From: Azoarcus taiwanensis
GTDB taxonomy: Bacteria; Pseudomonadota; Gammaproteobacteria; Burkholderiales; Rhodocyclaceae
DNA: 48,422 bases
Assembly: GCF_012910885.1 (NCBI RefSeq)
Contig: NZ_WTVM01000010.1
Span: 1-48,422, forward strand
Reading direction: 5' to 3'
Shown piece after piece: positions 36,682 through 45,650 of the stretch. Under the pieces are notes generated by a model. The model had not been told where the DNA came from, did not search any database, and saw nothing but the letters and a program-made list of their open reading frames with translations. Made by a program: the position numbers and the translations under genes. Position 1 is the first letter of the stretch. Each line of letters opens with the position of its first letter.

Positions 36682-38115
36682 TCATCTCGGAATGATAAAG
36701 GTGGTGCCCTCACGCACCACGACGGAGGGGTCGTCATCGACGACGACCTCGAATACTATTTGGTGCACCCCCGGCTCGGCGGCATCGTAGGGTACGCGTA
36801 CCTGCACCGTCACTGACTCGGTAGTGGCAGCCGGCAAGGCTGCGAGGCCATCGCTGTCGAGGTGGATGCCGTCCAGCCCGGACACCGAGATCGTGACGTT
36901 GCGCGCTTCTTCGATCATGTTGATCACCTGCAGCCGGTAGACGTTCTCGATCAACCCGCCCTCGACTTCGCGGGCCAACGTCGCCCGGTCACGCAGGATG
37001 TCGACACGCAGGTCGGTGCGGGTTGCCAGCCCGACCACCATCGCAATGCAGATCGCGACCAGCAAGCCGCCATAGATCAACGTGCGCGGCCGGGCGACAT
37101 GAACCAGGATCTCCTTCATGCCCCAGCGCTTCTTCAGCGCGTTTTCGGTCGAGTAGCGGATCAGCCCGCGCGGGTAGGACATCTTGTCCATGACCTGATC
37201 ACAGGCGTCGATGCAGGCGCCGCAGCCGATGCACTCGTACTGCAAGCCCTGACGGATATCGATGCCAGTCGGGCAAACCTGAACGCAGATGCCACAGTCA
37301 ATGCAGTCCCCCTTGCCAACCGTCTTGGGGTCAACCCCCTTCTTCCGGGTGCCACGCGGCTCGCCACGAAACTCGTCGTATGTCACGACAAGGGTATCCG
37401 GGTCGAACATCACGCCCTGGAAGCGAGCGTAGGGACACATGTACTTGCAGACCTGCTCACGCAGCAAACCGGCAAAGACATAGGTGAAACCGGCGTAGAA
37501 CAGAATCCAGAAAGTCTCCCAGGGCCCGAATCCGAAGGTCGTGAGCGCCTGCAGCAGTTCTTCGACCGGGCTGAAGTAGGCAACCAGCGTGAAGCCGGTC
37601 CACAGCGAAAAGATTGCCCAGGCGCCGAATTTGGCGCCGCGCAGCATGAACTTGCGGGCATCCATGGGCGCCGCGTCGAGCTTGCGCCGCTTGTTGTGGT
37701 CGCCTTCGATCTTCTCCTCGATCCACATGAAGATTTCGGTATAGACCGTCTGCGGACAGGTATAGCCGCACCACAATCGCCCCGCGATCGCAGTAAAGAA
37801 AAACAGTGCGTAGGCCGAGATGATCAGCAGGATCGCAAGATAGAAAACGTCCTGTGGCCAGAACACCCAGCCGAAGATGTAGAACTTGCGCTCGGTGAGA
37901 TGAAACAGCACCGCCTGGCGATCATTCCAGGTCAGCCAGGGCAGACCGTAGTAAAGGATCTGCGTGAGCCACACCATGGCCCAACGCCAATTGGTGAATA
38001 CGCCTGAAGTCGACCGCACCTGCAGCTTCTTGCGTGAAGCGTAGAGCGTGTCAGGATTGCTGTCGCTGCCCTGAGCCGCCTTGTCGGGGCTGGGCTTGTT
38101 TGCCGGGTCGGCCAT
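36682..38115 (-). CDS. ccoG: Cytochrome c oxidase accessory protein CcoG
   Basis: Membrane iron-sulfur protein of 477 residues required for copper insertion or reduction in cbb3 biogenesis. Membrane helices with Cys motifs LWCGYTCPQTVYTEIFMWIE and VCKYMCPYARFQ, then two ferredoxin-type clusters (DCIDCGICVQVCPTGIDI and CIGCGACIDACDQVMDKM), and a C-terminal Ig-like domain (FixG_C). The start at 38115 (MADPANKPSPDK) is preferred over a GTG at 38163, though its Shine-Dalgarno is weak. It follows ccoP by 145 bases that contain an attenuator-like hairpin. Confidence 0.95.
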   Translation of the reverse strand: MADPANKPSPDKAAQGSDSNPDTLYASRKKLQVRSTSGVFTNWRWAMVWLTQILYYGLPWLTWNDRQAVLFHLTERKFYIFGWVFWPQDVFYLAILLIISAYALFFFTAIAGRLWCGYTCPQTVYTEIFMWIEEKIEGDHNKRRKLDAAPMDARKFMLRGAKFGAWAIFSLWTGFTLVAYFSPVEELLQALTTFGFGPWETFWILFYAGFTYVFAGLLREQVCKYMCPYARFQGVMFDPDTLVVTYDEFRGEPRGTRKKGVDPKTVGKGDCIDCGICVQVCPTGIDIRQGLQYECIGCGACIDACDQVMDKMSYPRGLIRYSTENALKKRWGMKEILVHVARPRTLIYGGLLVAICIAMVVGLATRTDLRVDILRDRATLAREVEGGLIENVYRLQVINMIEEARNVTISVSGLDGIHLDSDGLAALPAATTESVTVQVRVPYDAAEPGVHQIVFEVVVDDDPSVVVREGTTFIIPR

Positions 38116-38211
38116 GTCGGGCTTGATCCATTTGCAGGAGGTTTGGGGTATCGCCAACGGCACTGAAAAGGCGTCGCTGGCAATGCTGCATCTGTCGTTA
38201 TCGTTATGGTA

Positions 38212-38243
38212 CCCCGACCCGAAGTGCCCGCTCCGGGCCGGGG
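38212..38243 (-). terminator. Attenuator-like hairpin between ccoP and ccoG
   Basis: On the minus strand CCCCGGCCCG pairs with CGGGTCGGGG (one G-U) around a 12-base loop, 18 bases after the ccoP stop. There is no U run, so it is more likely a processing or stability element, or a partial terminator, than a full stop. Confidence 0.5.
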
Positions 38244-38260
38244 GTGATACGGTCGTGCGA

Positions 38261-39154
38261 TTACTGGTTGGTCAATCCCCACACGTAGGCGGTGAGCAGG
38301 TGCACCTTGTCTTCGCCCAGGAAGTCGCCAAAGCCGGGCATGCGGTTCATCCGACCATTGGTGACGATGTCGATAATCGCCGCCTCGGAGGAGCCCCACA
38401 GCCAGTTGTTATCCGTCAGGTTCGGCGCACCCAGCATGGCCATACCCTGGGCATCAGCACCGTGGCAAGCCACGCAGTTGGTCTGGAAGAGCTCTTCGCC
38501 ACGCTGAGCACGCAGCGAGTCGTGAGCGAGACCGTTCAGCGAGCGGACGTAGTTGGCCACGTCACGAACACCCTCCGGTCCGAGCACTGCGCCAAACGGC
38601 GTCATCACGCCGGTGCGGCCGTTGGTGATCGTCGCCTTGATCGCGTCCGGTTCGCCACCCCATTGCCAACCGCCATCGGTCAGGTTCGGGAAGCCCCGCG
38701 CACCGCGCGCGTCCGAGCCATGACATTGGGCGCAATAGGTCTGGAACAAGCGCTCACCCATGCCGCGCGCCTCGGGGTCGGCGGCCACGGCAGCGACGTC
38801 CATGCCACGGAAACGGGCGAAGATCGGGCCATAACGCTCTTCGGCCTGCGCCTGCTCCGTGTAGTACTGACCGGTGGAACTCCAGCCAAGCACCCCTTTG
38901 AAGTTGCCAAAACCCGGGTAGAGCGCGAGGTAGACCACCGAGAAGATCAAGGTGATCCAGAACAGGTACAGCCACCAGCGCGGCAGAGGGTTGTTGTACT
39001 CCGCGAGGTTTTCGTCCCACACGTGGCCGTGCAGTTCGACCTTTCCACTGTGCCGCTTGTTGTTCGAAACGAGCACATACAGACAGAACAGGAGGCTCAG
39101 CGCCACCAGCACCATCACCCAGAGGTTCCAGAAGCCGCTCGTAAAGTCAGCCAT
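38261..39154 (-). CDS. ccoP: cbb3 oxidase diheme cytochrome c subunit CcoP
   Basis: Membrane-anchored diheme cytochrome c of 297 residues. Two membrane segments (FWNLWVMVLVALSLLFCLYV; LYLFWITLIFSVVYLALY) carry the conserved VWDENLAEYNNPLPRWW between them. The heme-binding motifs are CAQCH and CVACH, with Met ligand candidates in TGVMTPFGAVL and NRMPGFGDFL. AAGGA precedes the ATG at 39154 by seven bases. It passes electrons from periplasmic cytochromes to CcoO/CcoN. Confidence 0.97.
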   Translation of the reverse strand: MADFTSGFWNLWVMVLVALSLLFCLYVLVSNNKRHSGKVELHGHVWDENLAEYNNPLPRWWLYLFWITLIFSVVYLALYPGFGNFKGVLGWSSTGQYYTEQAQAEERYGPIFARFRGMDVAAVAADPEARGMGERLFQTYCAQCHGSDARGARGFPNLTDGGWQWGGEPDAIKATITNGRTGVMTPFGAVLGPEGVRDVANYVRSLNGLAHDSLRAQRGEELFQTNCVACHGADAQGMAMLGAPNLTDNNWLWGSSEAAIIDIVTNGRMNRMPGFGDFLGEDKVHLLTAYVWGLTNQ

Positions 39155-39158
39155 TTTC

Positions 39159-39338
39159 TTATCCTTCCTTGGAATGCCGGGACTGCTGCGAGCCCGGCAC
39201 ATCATCGTCGGTAAAGGGGAGTTGCGCTGCTTCGTCGAACCCCGACTTCGCGTGCTTGCTCCAGGCCCAGATGCAGATTCCGACGAAACACAGGAACCCC
39301 ACGACCGTGATCAGGATTCGGAAGTCATTCAATTCCAC
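39159..39338 (-). CDS. ccoQ: cbb3 oxidase small subunit CcoQ
   Basis: Single-helix protein of 59 residues, starting at GTG (GGAGA seven bases upstream): MELNDFRILITVVGFLCFV, then WAWSKHAKSGFDEAAQLPF and an acidic tail. Both the position between ccoO and ccoP and the WAWSxxxxxxFDEAA motif are typical of CcoQ/FixQ, which stabilises the oxidase. Its stop lies four bases before the ccoP start. Confidence 0.93.
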   Translation of the reverse strand: MELNDFRILITVVGFLCFVGICIWAWSKHAKSGFDEAAQLPFTDDDVPGSQQSRHSKEG

Positions 39339-39356
39339 AGCGATTTCTCCGATTCT

Positions 39357-40007
39357 TTACTTGAAGTTCGACAGTGCAGTGCCCAACCCTTGAAGGTAGG
39401 CGATCAGCGCATCCATCTCGGTTTTGCCTTCGAGATCAGCACGCGCCCTGGCGATCTGCTCGTCGGTGTAGGGATGGCCCAGCATGCGAAGGCGCTCCAT
39501 CTTCGTCTCGATGGTACGCATGTCCACCGCACGGATCGGGCGCTCCAGCCACGGGAAGGCGGGCATGTTCGACTCCGGCACGACGGCGCGCGGGTTGATC
39601 AGATGCACCCGATGCCACTCGTCGGAGTAGCGACCGCCGACGCGATGCAGATCCGGACCGGTGCGCTTGGAGCCCCACTGGAAGGGTCGGTCGTAGATGA
39701 ACTCGCCGGCAACCGAGTAGTGACCATAACGCTCAGTCTCCGCGCGGAACGGACGGATCATCTGGGAGTGGCAGTTGTAGCAGCCTTCCCGAACGTAGAT
39801 GTCGCGACCGGTCAGCTCGAGCGCCGGATAGGGCTTGATGTCGAGCGGGTTGCCCTGACGGTCGATCGCCTGGGTCGTGGACTTCTGGAAGAAGAGCGGC
39901 ACGATTTCCACCAGACCGCCCACGCTCACCGTGAGCAAGGTCAGCACGATCATCAGACCGACGCTGCGCTCGATCACGTCATGAGTGAATTTTTTCTTTT
40001 CGGACAT
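39357..40007 (-). CDS. ccoO: cbb3 oxidase monoheme cytochrome c subunit CcoO
   Basis: Monoheme cytochrome c of 216 residues with one N-terminal membrane helix ([20 protein letters not shown]). The heme site is [35 protein letters not shown] and NMPAFPWL are conserved. GGAGAAG precedes the ATG at 40007. It lies 16 bases after ccoN and receives electrons from CcoP. Confidence 0.97.
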   Translation of the reverse strand: MSEKKKFTHDVIERSVGLMIVLTLLTVSVGGLVEIVPLFFQKSTTQAIDRQGNPLDIKPYPALELTGRDIYVREGCYNCHSQMIRPFRAETERYGHYSVAGEFIYDRPFQWGSKRTGPDLHRVGGRYSDEWHRVHLINPRAVVPESNMPAFPWLERPIRAVDMRTIETKMERLRMLGHPYTDEQIARARADLEGKTEMDALIAYLQGLGTALSNFK

Positions 40008-40023
40008 GGTTCTCTTCTCCAAA

Positions 40024-41457
40024 TCAGGCGTGTGCAGCGGACGGAGCGAGCACCGGCGCCTCGTAGGCCTTCTCACCGGAAATCGTCTTCACCATGTTGT
40101 AGAACATGATGAACATGCCAGCGAGGAAGAGGATGCCGCCGACCAGACGGATGGTCCAGAACGGGTAGCTGGCCTTGACGCTCTCGATGAACGAGTAGGT
40201 CAGGGTGCCATCCGGGTTGGTCGCACGCCACATCAGACCCTGCATCACACCGGCGATCCACATCGAAGCGATGTAGAGCACGATGCCGATGGTCGCGATC
40301 CAGAAGTGGGCGGTAATCAGCTTGGTCGAGTACATCTCGGTCTTGCCGTACATGCGCGGCAGCAGGTAATACACCGCGCCGATCGAGATCATCGCCACCC
40401 AGCCGAGTGCACCGGAGTGGACGTGACCGACGGTCCAGTCGGTGTAGTGCGACAGCGCGTTGACCGTCTTGATCGACATCATCGGACCTTCGAAGGTCGA
40501 CATGCCGTAGAAGGACAGGGACACGATCAGGAACTTGAGGATCGGGTCGGTGCGCAGTTTGTGCCAGGCGCCCGACAGGGTCATGATGCCGTTGATCATG
40601 CCACCCCAGGACGGCGCGAGCAGGATCAGCGAGAAGATCATGCCGAGGGACTGGGTCCAGTCGGGCAGCGCGGTGTAGTGCAGGTGGTGCGGACCCGCCC
40701 ACATGTAGGTGAAGATCAGCGCCCAGAAGTGCACGACCGACAGGCGGTAGGAATACACCGGCCGCTCGGCCTGCTTCGGAACGAAGTAATACATGATGCC
40801 GAGGAAGCCCGCAGTCAGGAAGAAGCCCACCGCGTTGTGACCATACCACCACTGGATCATCGCGTCCTGCGCACCCGCGTAGGCGGAGTAGGCCTTCCAT
40901 GCAGACACCGGCACCGCAGCGCTATTGACGATGTGCAGCAGGGCGACAGTGAGGATGAAGGCGCCGAAGAACCAGTTCGCAACGTAGATATGCGAAACCT
41001 TGCGCTTGGCGATGGTGCCGAAGAAGACGATGGCGTAGGAGACCCACACGACGGCGATCAGGATGTCGATCGGCCACTCGAGTTCGGCGTACTCCTTGCC
41101 GGAGGTGAAGCCCAGCGGCAGCGTAATGGCAGCGAGCACGATGATCAGCTGCCAGCCCCAGAAGGTGAAAGCGGCCAGCTTGGGCGCAAACAAAGTGGTG
41201 TGACAGGTCCGCTGGACCACGAAATATGACGTCGCAAACAACGCACAACCACCGAACGCGAAGATCACCGCGTTGGTATGCAGCGGGCGCAGTCTCCCGA
41301 AATGAAACCATTCGCCGACGTCGCTCAGATTGAGTGCGGGCCAGACGAGCTGTGCGGCGATGATCACGCCGACAAGCATGCCTACGATACCCCACACCAC
41401 CGTCATGATGGCGAACTGGCGAACGACTTTATAGTTGTAAGTCGCTTGCGATTGCAT
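40024..41457 (-). CDS. ccoN: cbb3-type cytochrome c oxidase catalytic subunit CcoN
   Basis: Heme-copper oxidase subunit I of 477 residues with about 12 membrane helices. Ligand-bearing stretches are [13 protein letters not shown] (heme b His), [20 protein letters not shown] (CuB region), LHYTALPDW and [18 protein letters not shown]. The ATG at 41457 has AGAGG eight bases upstream; a GTG at 41466 leaves no room for a binding site. It is the first gene of ccoNOQP. The enzyme is a high-affinity oxidase for micro-oxic growth. Two FNR-type boxes lie upstream. Confidence 0.97.
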   Translation of the reverse strand: MQSQATYNYKVVRQFAIMTVVWGIVGMLVGVIIAAQLVWPALNLSDVGEWFHFGRLRPLHTNAVIFAFGGCALFATSYFVVQRTCHTTLFAPKLAAFTFWGWQLIIVLAAITLPLGFTSGKEYAELEWPIDILIAVVWVSYAIVFFGTIAKRKVSHIYVANWFFGAFILTVALLHIVNSAAVPVSAWKAYSAYAGAQDAMIQWWYGHNAVGFFLTAGFLGIMYYFVPKQAERPVYSYRLSVVHFWALIFTYMWAGPHHLHYTALPDWTQSLGMIFSLILLAPSWGGMINGIMTLSGAWHKLRTDPILKFLIVSLSFYGMSTFEGPMMSIKTVNALSHYTDWTVGHVHSGALGWVAMISIGAVYYLLPRMYGKTEMYSTKLITAHFWIATIGIVLYIASMWIAGVMQGLMWRATNPDGTLTYSFIESVKASYPFWTIRLVGGILFLAGMFIMFYNMVKTISGEKAYEAPVLAPSAAHA

Positions 41458-41565
41458 GTGAGTCACCTCTTGGTTTGAAAATTCGATCTCGCTCGGCGGC
41501 GGCGCGTTGGTTGCAACAGTTACAGATTAGCTCGCGATCGCGCTTGTGGGCAAAGAAAGCCCTGC

Positions 41566-41579
41566 TTGATTGAGGTCAA
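41566..41579 (-). promoter_or_regulatory. FNR box proximal to ccoN
   Basis: TTGAC-CTCA-ATCAA read towards ccoN, centred about 115 bases before its ATG. Nothing like a -10 element stands at class II spacing. TACAAT lies just upstream (41592-41587), so this box may overlap a transcription start. Confidence 0.7.
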
Positions 41580-41647
41580 GATTGTACAGAGTCTAAAGTC
41601 CAAAACAAACGACTAAGACCCCCGTCAATCAACAGTCCGAACAACCT

Positions 41648-41661
41648 TTGATCCAGATCAA
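41648..41661 (-). promoter_or_regulatory. FNR box distal to ccoN
   Basis: TTGAT-CTGG-ATCAA, an exact match to the FNR consensus TTGAT-N4-ATCAA. It lies about 60 bases upstream of the candidate -10 TACAAT of ccoN, a class I-like position, and 17 bases beyond the U tract of the small-RNA terminator. Confidence 0.75.
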
Positions 41662-41677
41662 GTTCGCCGGCCAAGGC

Positions 41678-41706
41678 AAAAAAAAGGGTGCGTCTGAAAC
41701 GCACCC
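41678..41706 (-). terminator. Canonical rho-independent terminator upstream of ccoN
   Basis: On the minus strand GGGTGCGT, loop TTCAG, ACGCACCC, then eight T. The 8-bp stem plus T8 is the strongest terminator in the window. It ends the predicted small RNA and can also stop readthrough from ccoIS. Confidence 0.92.
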
Positions 41707-41782
41707 CCAACCCCAACAGAGAGACAAAAAACACATGATCCGAGCGCTTGGCCAGCCACTCGGGCTCCTGCGCCAAAACCAT
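41678..41782 (-). ncRNA. Predicted FNR-activated small RNA of about 105 nt
   Basis: The RNA would begin near 41782, set by a TTGAC-CTAT-GTCAA palindrome (41830-41817) at -41.5 and a CATACT -10 hexamer at exactly -12 to -7. It would end at the T8 terminator. Predicted parts are a 5' stem (CCGAG ... CTCGG with inner GCT/AGC), a U/C-rich single-stranded stretch (TTTTTTGTCTCTCTG) and the terminator hairpin. No open frame with a ribosome-binding site fits. This is the layout of FNR-controlled regulatory RNAs such as FnrS of E. coli. Existence and targets are inferred. Confidence 0.6.
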
Positions 41783-41816
41783 GATGGAAGTATGCCTTTG
41801 GACATCTTGCGGCAAG

Positions 41817-41830
41817 TTGACATAGGTCAA
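41817..41830 (-). promoter_or_regulatory. FNR/Dnr-type box of a class II promoter for the small RNA
   Basis: TTGAC-CTAT-GTCAA, perfectly symmetric half-sites. CATACT lies at -12 to -7 if the box is centred at -41.5, which is the geometry of FNR-activated promoters. The downstream product is the predicted small RNA, not ccoN. Confidence 0.7.
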
Positions 41831-41899
41831 AACATCCGCGCAATCCCGCCGCGCAGCTCACTGGCGCCTGTGCTCATGTGGGCTGGCGGATCGCACGGA

Positions 41900-42163
41900 T
41901 CAGTCCGGTCGTGGCGCGGATGAGTCCTTTTCCGCACTCTTTGAGGCCTGGTCGTCGGCCACCGGCGCTGCGCTGTCGTGGTCATCCGGACTCGCTGCCT
42001 TTCCGCCATCGGACCGGGGCGCAGGGTCGCGGTCATCGATCAGCATGCGATAGGCGGGCCCTTCCATGTCGTCGAACTGACCGGAGCGTACCGACCACCA
42101 GAAGATCACGCCGATGATGAACACCAGCACCACCGATAGTGGAATGAGCAGATACAGTCCCAT
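41900..42163 (-). CDS. ccoS: cbb3 oxidase maturation protein CcoS
   Basis: Small membrane protein of 87 residues with one N-terminal helix (MGLYLLIPLSVVLVFIIGVIF represented by LLIPLSVVLVFIIGVIFWW) followed by the conserved SGQFDDMEGPAYRML and a longer than usual acidic, hydrophilic tail rich in Asp, Ser and Lys. CcoS is needed for cofactor insertion into CcoN. Its ATG overlaps the ccoI stop by one base (TGATG), and GGAGGAGGA stands seven bases upstream. Confidence 0.94.
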   Translation of the reverse strand: MGLYLLIPLSVVLVFIIGVIFWWSVRSGQFDDMEGPAYRMLIDDRDPAPRSDGGKAASPDDHDSAAPVADDQASKSAEKDSSAPRPD

Positions 42164-44658
42164 CAGATTCCTCCTCCACCAGGCTGGCGCTGCAATCGCA
42201 AGGCATTGACCACCACGAGAAGCGAGCTCAGCGCCATGCCCAATCCGGCCATCCACGGCGTGATCAGCCCCGCCATCGCTAGCGGCACCGAAGTGAAATT
42301 GTAAGTAAAGGACCACCACAGATTCTGCTTGATGATGGTCAGGGTCCGACGCGACAGCGTGACGCCGCGTGACAGACCAGCCAGATTTTCGGACAACAAT
42401 ACGATGTCCGCCTGATTTCGTGCGAGATCGGTGCCTCCGCCCATCGCAATCGACACCTGGGCCTGTGCCAGCACAGGCGCATCGTTGACACCGTCACCGA
42501 TCATCGCCACGACAGCGCCGGCCTCCTTCTGACGTGTCTCGACCCAGCTCTGCTTGTCTTGCGGCGTCATGCCGCCATGGTGCTCCGCCACCGAGACCTC
42601 GCGTGCGACTGCGGCAACTGCTGCAGGCGCATCACCACTGATGATCGCCGTGGGGATGCGCTCGGCATGCAGCCGACGCAGTAGCACCGGCGCATCCTCG
42701 CGCAAGGCATCGGCGAGCCGAAACACGGCCAACCAGCCATCCTCGGAACCCAGCGCGACCACCGTACCCCCGTCGCCCTCGAGTGCAGCAATGGCGTCGG
42801 GAATCGGCGAGCCTGCCAGCTCGGCGACAAACTCTGGACGACCGACACGCATGCGCCGCCCGTTTGCCACCCCTTCCACCCCTTGCCCGGTGACCGAACG
42901 CAAATCGCTCACCGTTGGCAGAGACATACCTTCCGCCCCCTGACGGACACCTTCCGCGATGGCGTGTTCGGATGCCTGCTCCAACGCGGCAGCAAGCGCC
43001 CTCACCTCGCCTTCCTCCAACGCACCCAGAGACGTCACCGCGTCCAGCTTCATCACGCCGTAGGTCAGAGTTCCGGTCTTGTCGAAGACGTAGCGATTGG
43101 CGGTGGCAAGGCCTTCGATCGCGTGCCCCCGCGTGACGAGGACGCCCATCCGGGCGAGCGTATCGGTTGCGACGGTCAGCGCGGTAGGCGTGGCCAGCGA
43201 CAGGGCGCAGGGGCAGGCGACGACCAGCACCGACACGAACACCCACAGCGCGCGCGAAGAATCGATGAACTGCCACACGATCAGCGTCAGCGCCGACAGA
43301 CTGAGCAGCGCCCAGATGAAAACGCGCGCTACCCGGTCGGCCTGAGTCGCGATGCCGGGACGCTCAGATGCAGCGCGATCCATCAGTTTGCGAATCGCCG
43401 CAAGACGCGTGGAATCGCCAACCTGGCGTATCTCGACGAGCAGGGGGCTGGCAATGTTGATGCTGCCACCAGTCACCTGCGCCCCCGGACGCTTGGTAAC
43501 CGGTCGGCTTTCGCCAGTCAGCAGGGCCTCGTTCGCCTGGCTCTCGCCTTCGCGCACTACACCGTCTGCGGGAATCACTTCGCCAGGCCGGACCCGCACC
43601 AGATCGCCAGGCACGAGCTGCGACACCGGCACCTTGGTGCCCACAGCCGCCCCTGCTTCCACTCGTTCCGCGAACACCGGGATGACCTTGCCCAGTTCTT
43701 CGACGCCACGTACCGCCTTCTGCCGTGCGAGCATCTCCAGATACCGCCCGCACAACAACAGAAAGACGAACATCGTCACCGAGTCGAAGTACACGTCGGG
43801 GCCGTTGATCAGAGTCGCATAGACACTGGCGACGAAGGCGCTGCCGACTCCAAGGGCCACCGGCACATCCATCCCGAGGGCGCGATGCTTCAGATCGCGC
43901 CACGCACGCTGGAAGAACGGTGCAGCGGAATAGAAAACCACTGGCAGCGTCAGTACCAGACTCGCCCAGCGCATCAGCAAGTCGGCATCCGCGGAGATAT
44001 CGCCCTCGCCCGCGATGTACGACGGGTAGGCATACATCATCACCTGCATCATGCCGAACCCGGCGACGAACACCCGCCACAGCATCGAGCGGCGCTCGCG
44101 TTGAGCGATCTGCTCGGATCGCTCCGCATCATAGGGGTAGGCGCGGTAACCGATGAGCTGAATCGCCCCCAGAATGTCGGACAGTTTGATCTGCCGCTCA
44201 TCCCAGCGGACACGCGCACGACGGGTCGCGTAATTCACCTCCACCAGCGTCACCCCGGGCTGCTTGGCGAGGTGCTGCTCGTTGAGCCACACGCACGCGG
44301 CACAGGTGATGCCTTCGAGAATCAGCGATGCCTCGCGTTCGAACTCGCCGATCGGCTGCACGAAGGACTTCTGGAAATCCGGGTGATCGAAAAGCCCCAG
44401 TTCCTGCAATTCGGCCGGCATCGCCTCTTTCACCGGCTCGGGCATCGCGTCGCGATGGCGATAGTAGTCGGTGAGTCCGTTGTCTACGATCGACTGTGCG
44501 ACCGCCTCGCATCCGACGCAGCACATGCGTTGCCGGACATCGTCGATCGCCACGTAAAAGCTGGACTCGGGCGGGACCGGCAGCCCGCAGTGGTAACACT
44601 CCTCACTGGCGGCGACTTCGGCACCGTTGGCGACCATTGCATCTGCTGTACTGCTCAT
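42163..44658 (-). CDS. ccoI: Copper-transporting P1B-type ATPase CcoI/FixI
   Basis: Cu(I) export ATPase of about 831 residues that supplies copper for the cbb3 centre. It begins with an unusual Cys-rich N-terminus (CYHCGLPVP and MCCVGCEAV), then an HMA domain (GITCAACVWL), eight membrane helices, the actuator motif TGES (ALLTGESRPVTK), the CPC metal-binding helix (VVACPCALSLATP), the phosphorylation site DKTGTLTYG and GDGVNDAPVL. The start at 44658 (MSSTADAMVANG) follows AGAGG closely; the frame is open to 44709. It is transcribed away from the SDR gene and coupled to ccoS. Confidence 0.95.
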   Translation of the reverse strand: MSSTADAMVANGAEVAASEECYHCGLPVPPESSFYVAIDDVRQRMCCVGCEAVAQSIVDNGLTDYYRHRDAMPEPVKEAMPAELQELGLFDHPDFQKSFVQPIGEFEREASLILEGITCAACVWLNEQHLAKQPGVTLVEVNYATRRARVRWDERQIKLSDILGAIQLIGYRAYPYDAERSEQIAQRERRSMLWRVFVAGFGMMQVMMYAYPSYIAGEGDISADADLLMRWASLVLTLPVVFYSAAPFFQRAWRDLKHRALGMDVPVALGVGSAFVASVYATLINGPDVYFDSVTMFVFLLLCGRYLEMLARQKAVRGVEELGKVIPVFAERVEAGAAVGTKVPVSQLVPGDLVRVRPGEVIPADGVVREGESQANEALLTGESRPVTKRPGAQVTGGSINIASPLLVEIRQVGDSTRLAAIRKLMDRAASERPGIATQADRVARVFIWALLSLSALTLIVWQFIDSSRALWVFVSVLVVACPCALSLATPTALTVATDTLARMGVLVTRGHAIEGLATANRYVFDKTGTLTYGVMKLDAVTSLGALEEGEVRALAAALEQASEHAIAEGVRQGAEGMSLPTVSDLRSVTGQGVEGVANGRRMRVGRPEFVAELAGSPIPDAIAALEGDGGTVVALGSEDGWLAVFRLADALREDAPVLLRRLHAERIPTAIISGDAPAAVAAVAREVSVAEHHGGMTPQDKQSWVETRQKEAGAVVAMIGDGVNDAPVLAQAQVSIAMGGGTDLARNQADIVLLSENLAGLSRGVTLSRRTLTIIKQNLWWSFTYNFTSVPLAMAGLITPWMAGLGMALSSLLVVVNALRLQRQPGGGGI

Positions 44659-44787
44659 AAGCCTCTGTACCGGTTCCATTCCAATCGACCCGGGCAGCGC
44701 CGCGGGCAACGGTTTTTAGCACATTTCCAGAGGCTGACCAATGAGACAGATCAAAGGTTCGAACATCGGACCGACACGAACACAAAG

Positions 44788-44806
44788 AAAAAGGGGCCGC
44801 AGCCCC
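44788..44806 (-). terminator. Terminator of the SDR gene
   Basis: GGGGC, loop TGCG, GCCCC followed by TTTTTC on the minus strand, 40 bases after the SDR stop and upstream of ccoI. Confidence 0.8.
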
Positions 44807-44845
44807 ATTGTCGAAATACGGCGCCGGACCGCGTCCGGCACGCGA

Positions 44846-45613
44846 TCACTTCGCGGCCATGCGAATCGCCCCATCGAGACGGATCACCTCGCCATTCAGA
44901 TAGGCATTCTCAACGATGTGGCGAACCAGAGCGGCGAACTCAGCCGGCCGCCCCAGTCGCGAAGGAAACGGCACCATCTTGCCCAACGAGTCCTGCACCT
45001 CCTGCGGCATGCCCATCAACATCGGCGTTTCCATGATACCCGGAGCGATCGTCATTACCCGAATGCCGGAGCGCGCGAGTTCGCGCGCCACCGGCAAGGT
45101 CAGTCCGACGATACCGGCCTTCGAGGCGGCATAGCCCGCCTGTCCCACCTGCCCGTCGTAAGCCGCCACCGAGGCGGTGCTGACGATCACGCCCCGCTCA
45201 CCTCCTTCGTTGGGCTCGGATTTGCTCATCGCTTCGGCCGCGAGTCGGATCATGTTGAAAGTGCCGATCAGATTGATCGCCACGGTGCGCGAGAAACTCT
45301 CGAGCCGATGCGGCCCCTCACGACCGACGACCTTTTCAGCCGGCGCCACGCCTGCGCAATTGACCAGGCCGTGCAGTCCGCCAAAGCCCTCGACTGCCCG
45401 TGCAATCGCAGCACGCGCGCTCGCCTCGTCGGTCACGTCGGTTTCGACGAACACAGCGCTTGCACCAAGCTCGGCCGCAACCTTTTCGCCCGCTTCGCGA
45501 TTGACGTCGGCGAGCACCACCCTGCCACCCGCTTCGACCAGCATGCGCCCGGTCGCCGCGCCCAGGCCCGAGCCACCACCCGTTACCACGAATACGCTGT
45601 TCTCGATCTTCAT
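44846..45613 (-). CDS. SDR-family 3-hydroxyacyl-CoA dehydrogenase (HSD10-like)
   Basis: Short-chain dehydrogenase of 255 residues. NAD-binding [26 protein letters not shown] (Asp favouring NAD), the NCAG motif ([16 protein letters not shown]), catalytic Ser ([16 protein letters not shown]) and YAASK. The long insertion after NCAG and the end [12 protein letters not shown] match type II 3-hydroxyacyl-CoA or 2-methyl-3-hydroxybutyryl-CoA dehydrogenases used in beta-oxidation and isoleucine degradation. GGAGG lies eight bases before the ATG at 45613. A perfect palindrome overlaps its promoter. Confidence 0.9.
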   Translation of the reverse strand: MKIENSVFVVTGGGSGLGAATGRMLVEAGGRVVLADVNREAGEKVAAELGASAVFVETDVTDEASARAAIARAVEGFGGLHGLVNCAGVAPAEKVVGREGPHRLESFSRTVAINLIGTFNMIRLAAEAMSKSEPNEGGERGVIVSTASVAAYDGQVGQAGYAASKAGIVGLTLPVARELARSGIRVMTIAPGIMETPMLMGMPQEVQDSLGKMVPFPSRLGRPAEFAALVRHIVENAYLNGEVIRLDGAIRMAAK

Positions 45614-45650
45614 CGTCACTTCCTCCGGCAGGTTCAATGTCAGTCGAGGG

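Larger units (their letters stand above)
41458..41899. other. 442-base gap between ccoS and ccoN
   Basis: No protein gene is supported. The gap holds three FNR-type palindromes, a strong minus-strand terminator and a predicted small RNA (separate entries). It is AT-richer than its neighbours. A minus-strand frame (41576-41830) spans the terminator and starts inside a regulatory box, so it is not called. Confidence 0.7.

Noticed and set aside
39985-41229. Plus-strand frame of 414 codons
   Set aside because: Antisense to ccoN. It is a mirror artefact with repetitive His/Asp/Arg composition.
41576-41830. Minus-strand 84-codon frame between ccoS and ccoN
   Set aside because: It starts with TTG inside a regulatory palindrome, lacks a ribosome-binding site and runs through a strong terminator.
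42883-45036. Plus-strand frame of 717 codons
   Set aside because: It is antisense to ccoI and rich in His, Arg and Gln, as expected for the mirror of a GC-rich gene. No motifs, and ccoI is unmistakable.
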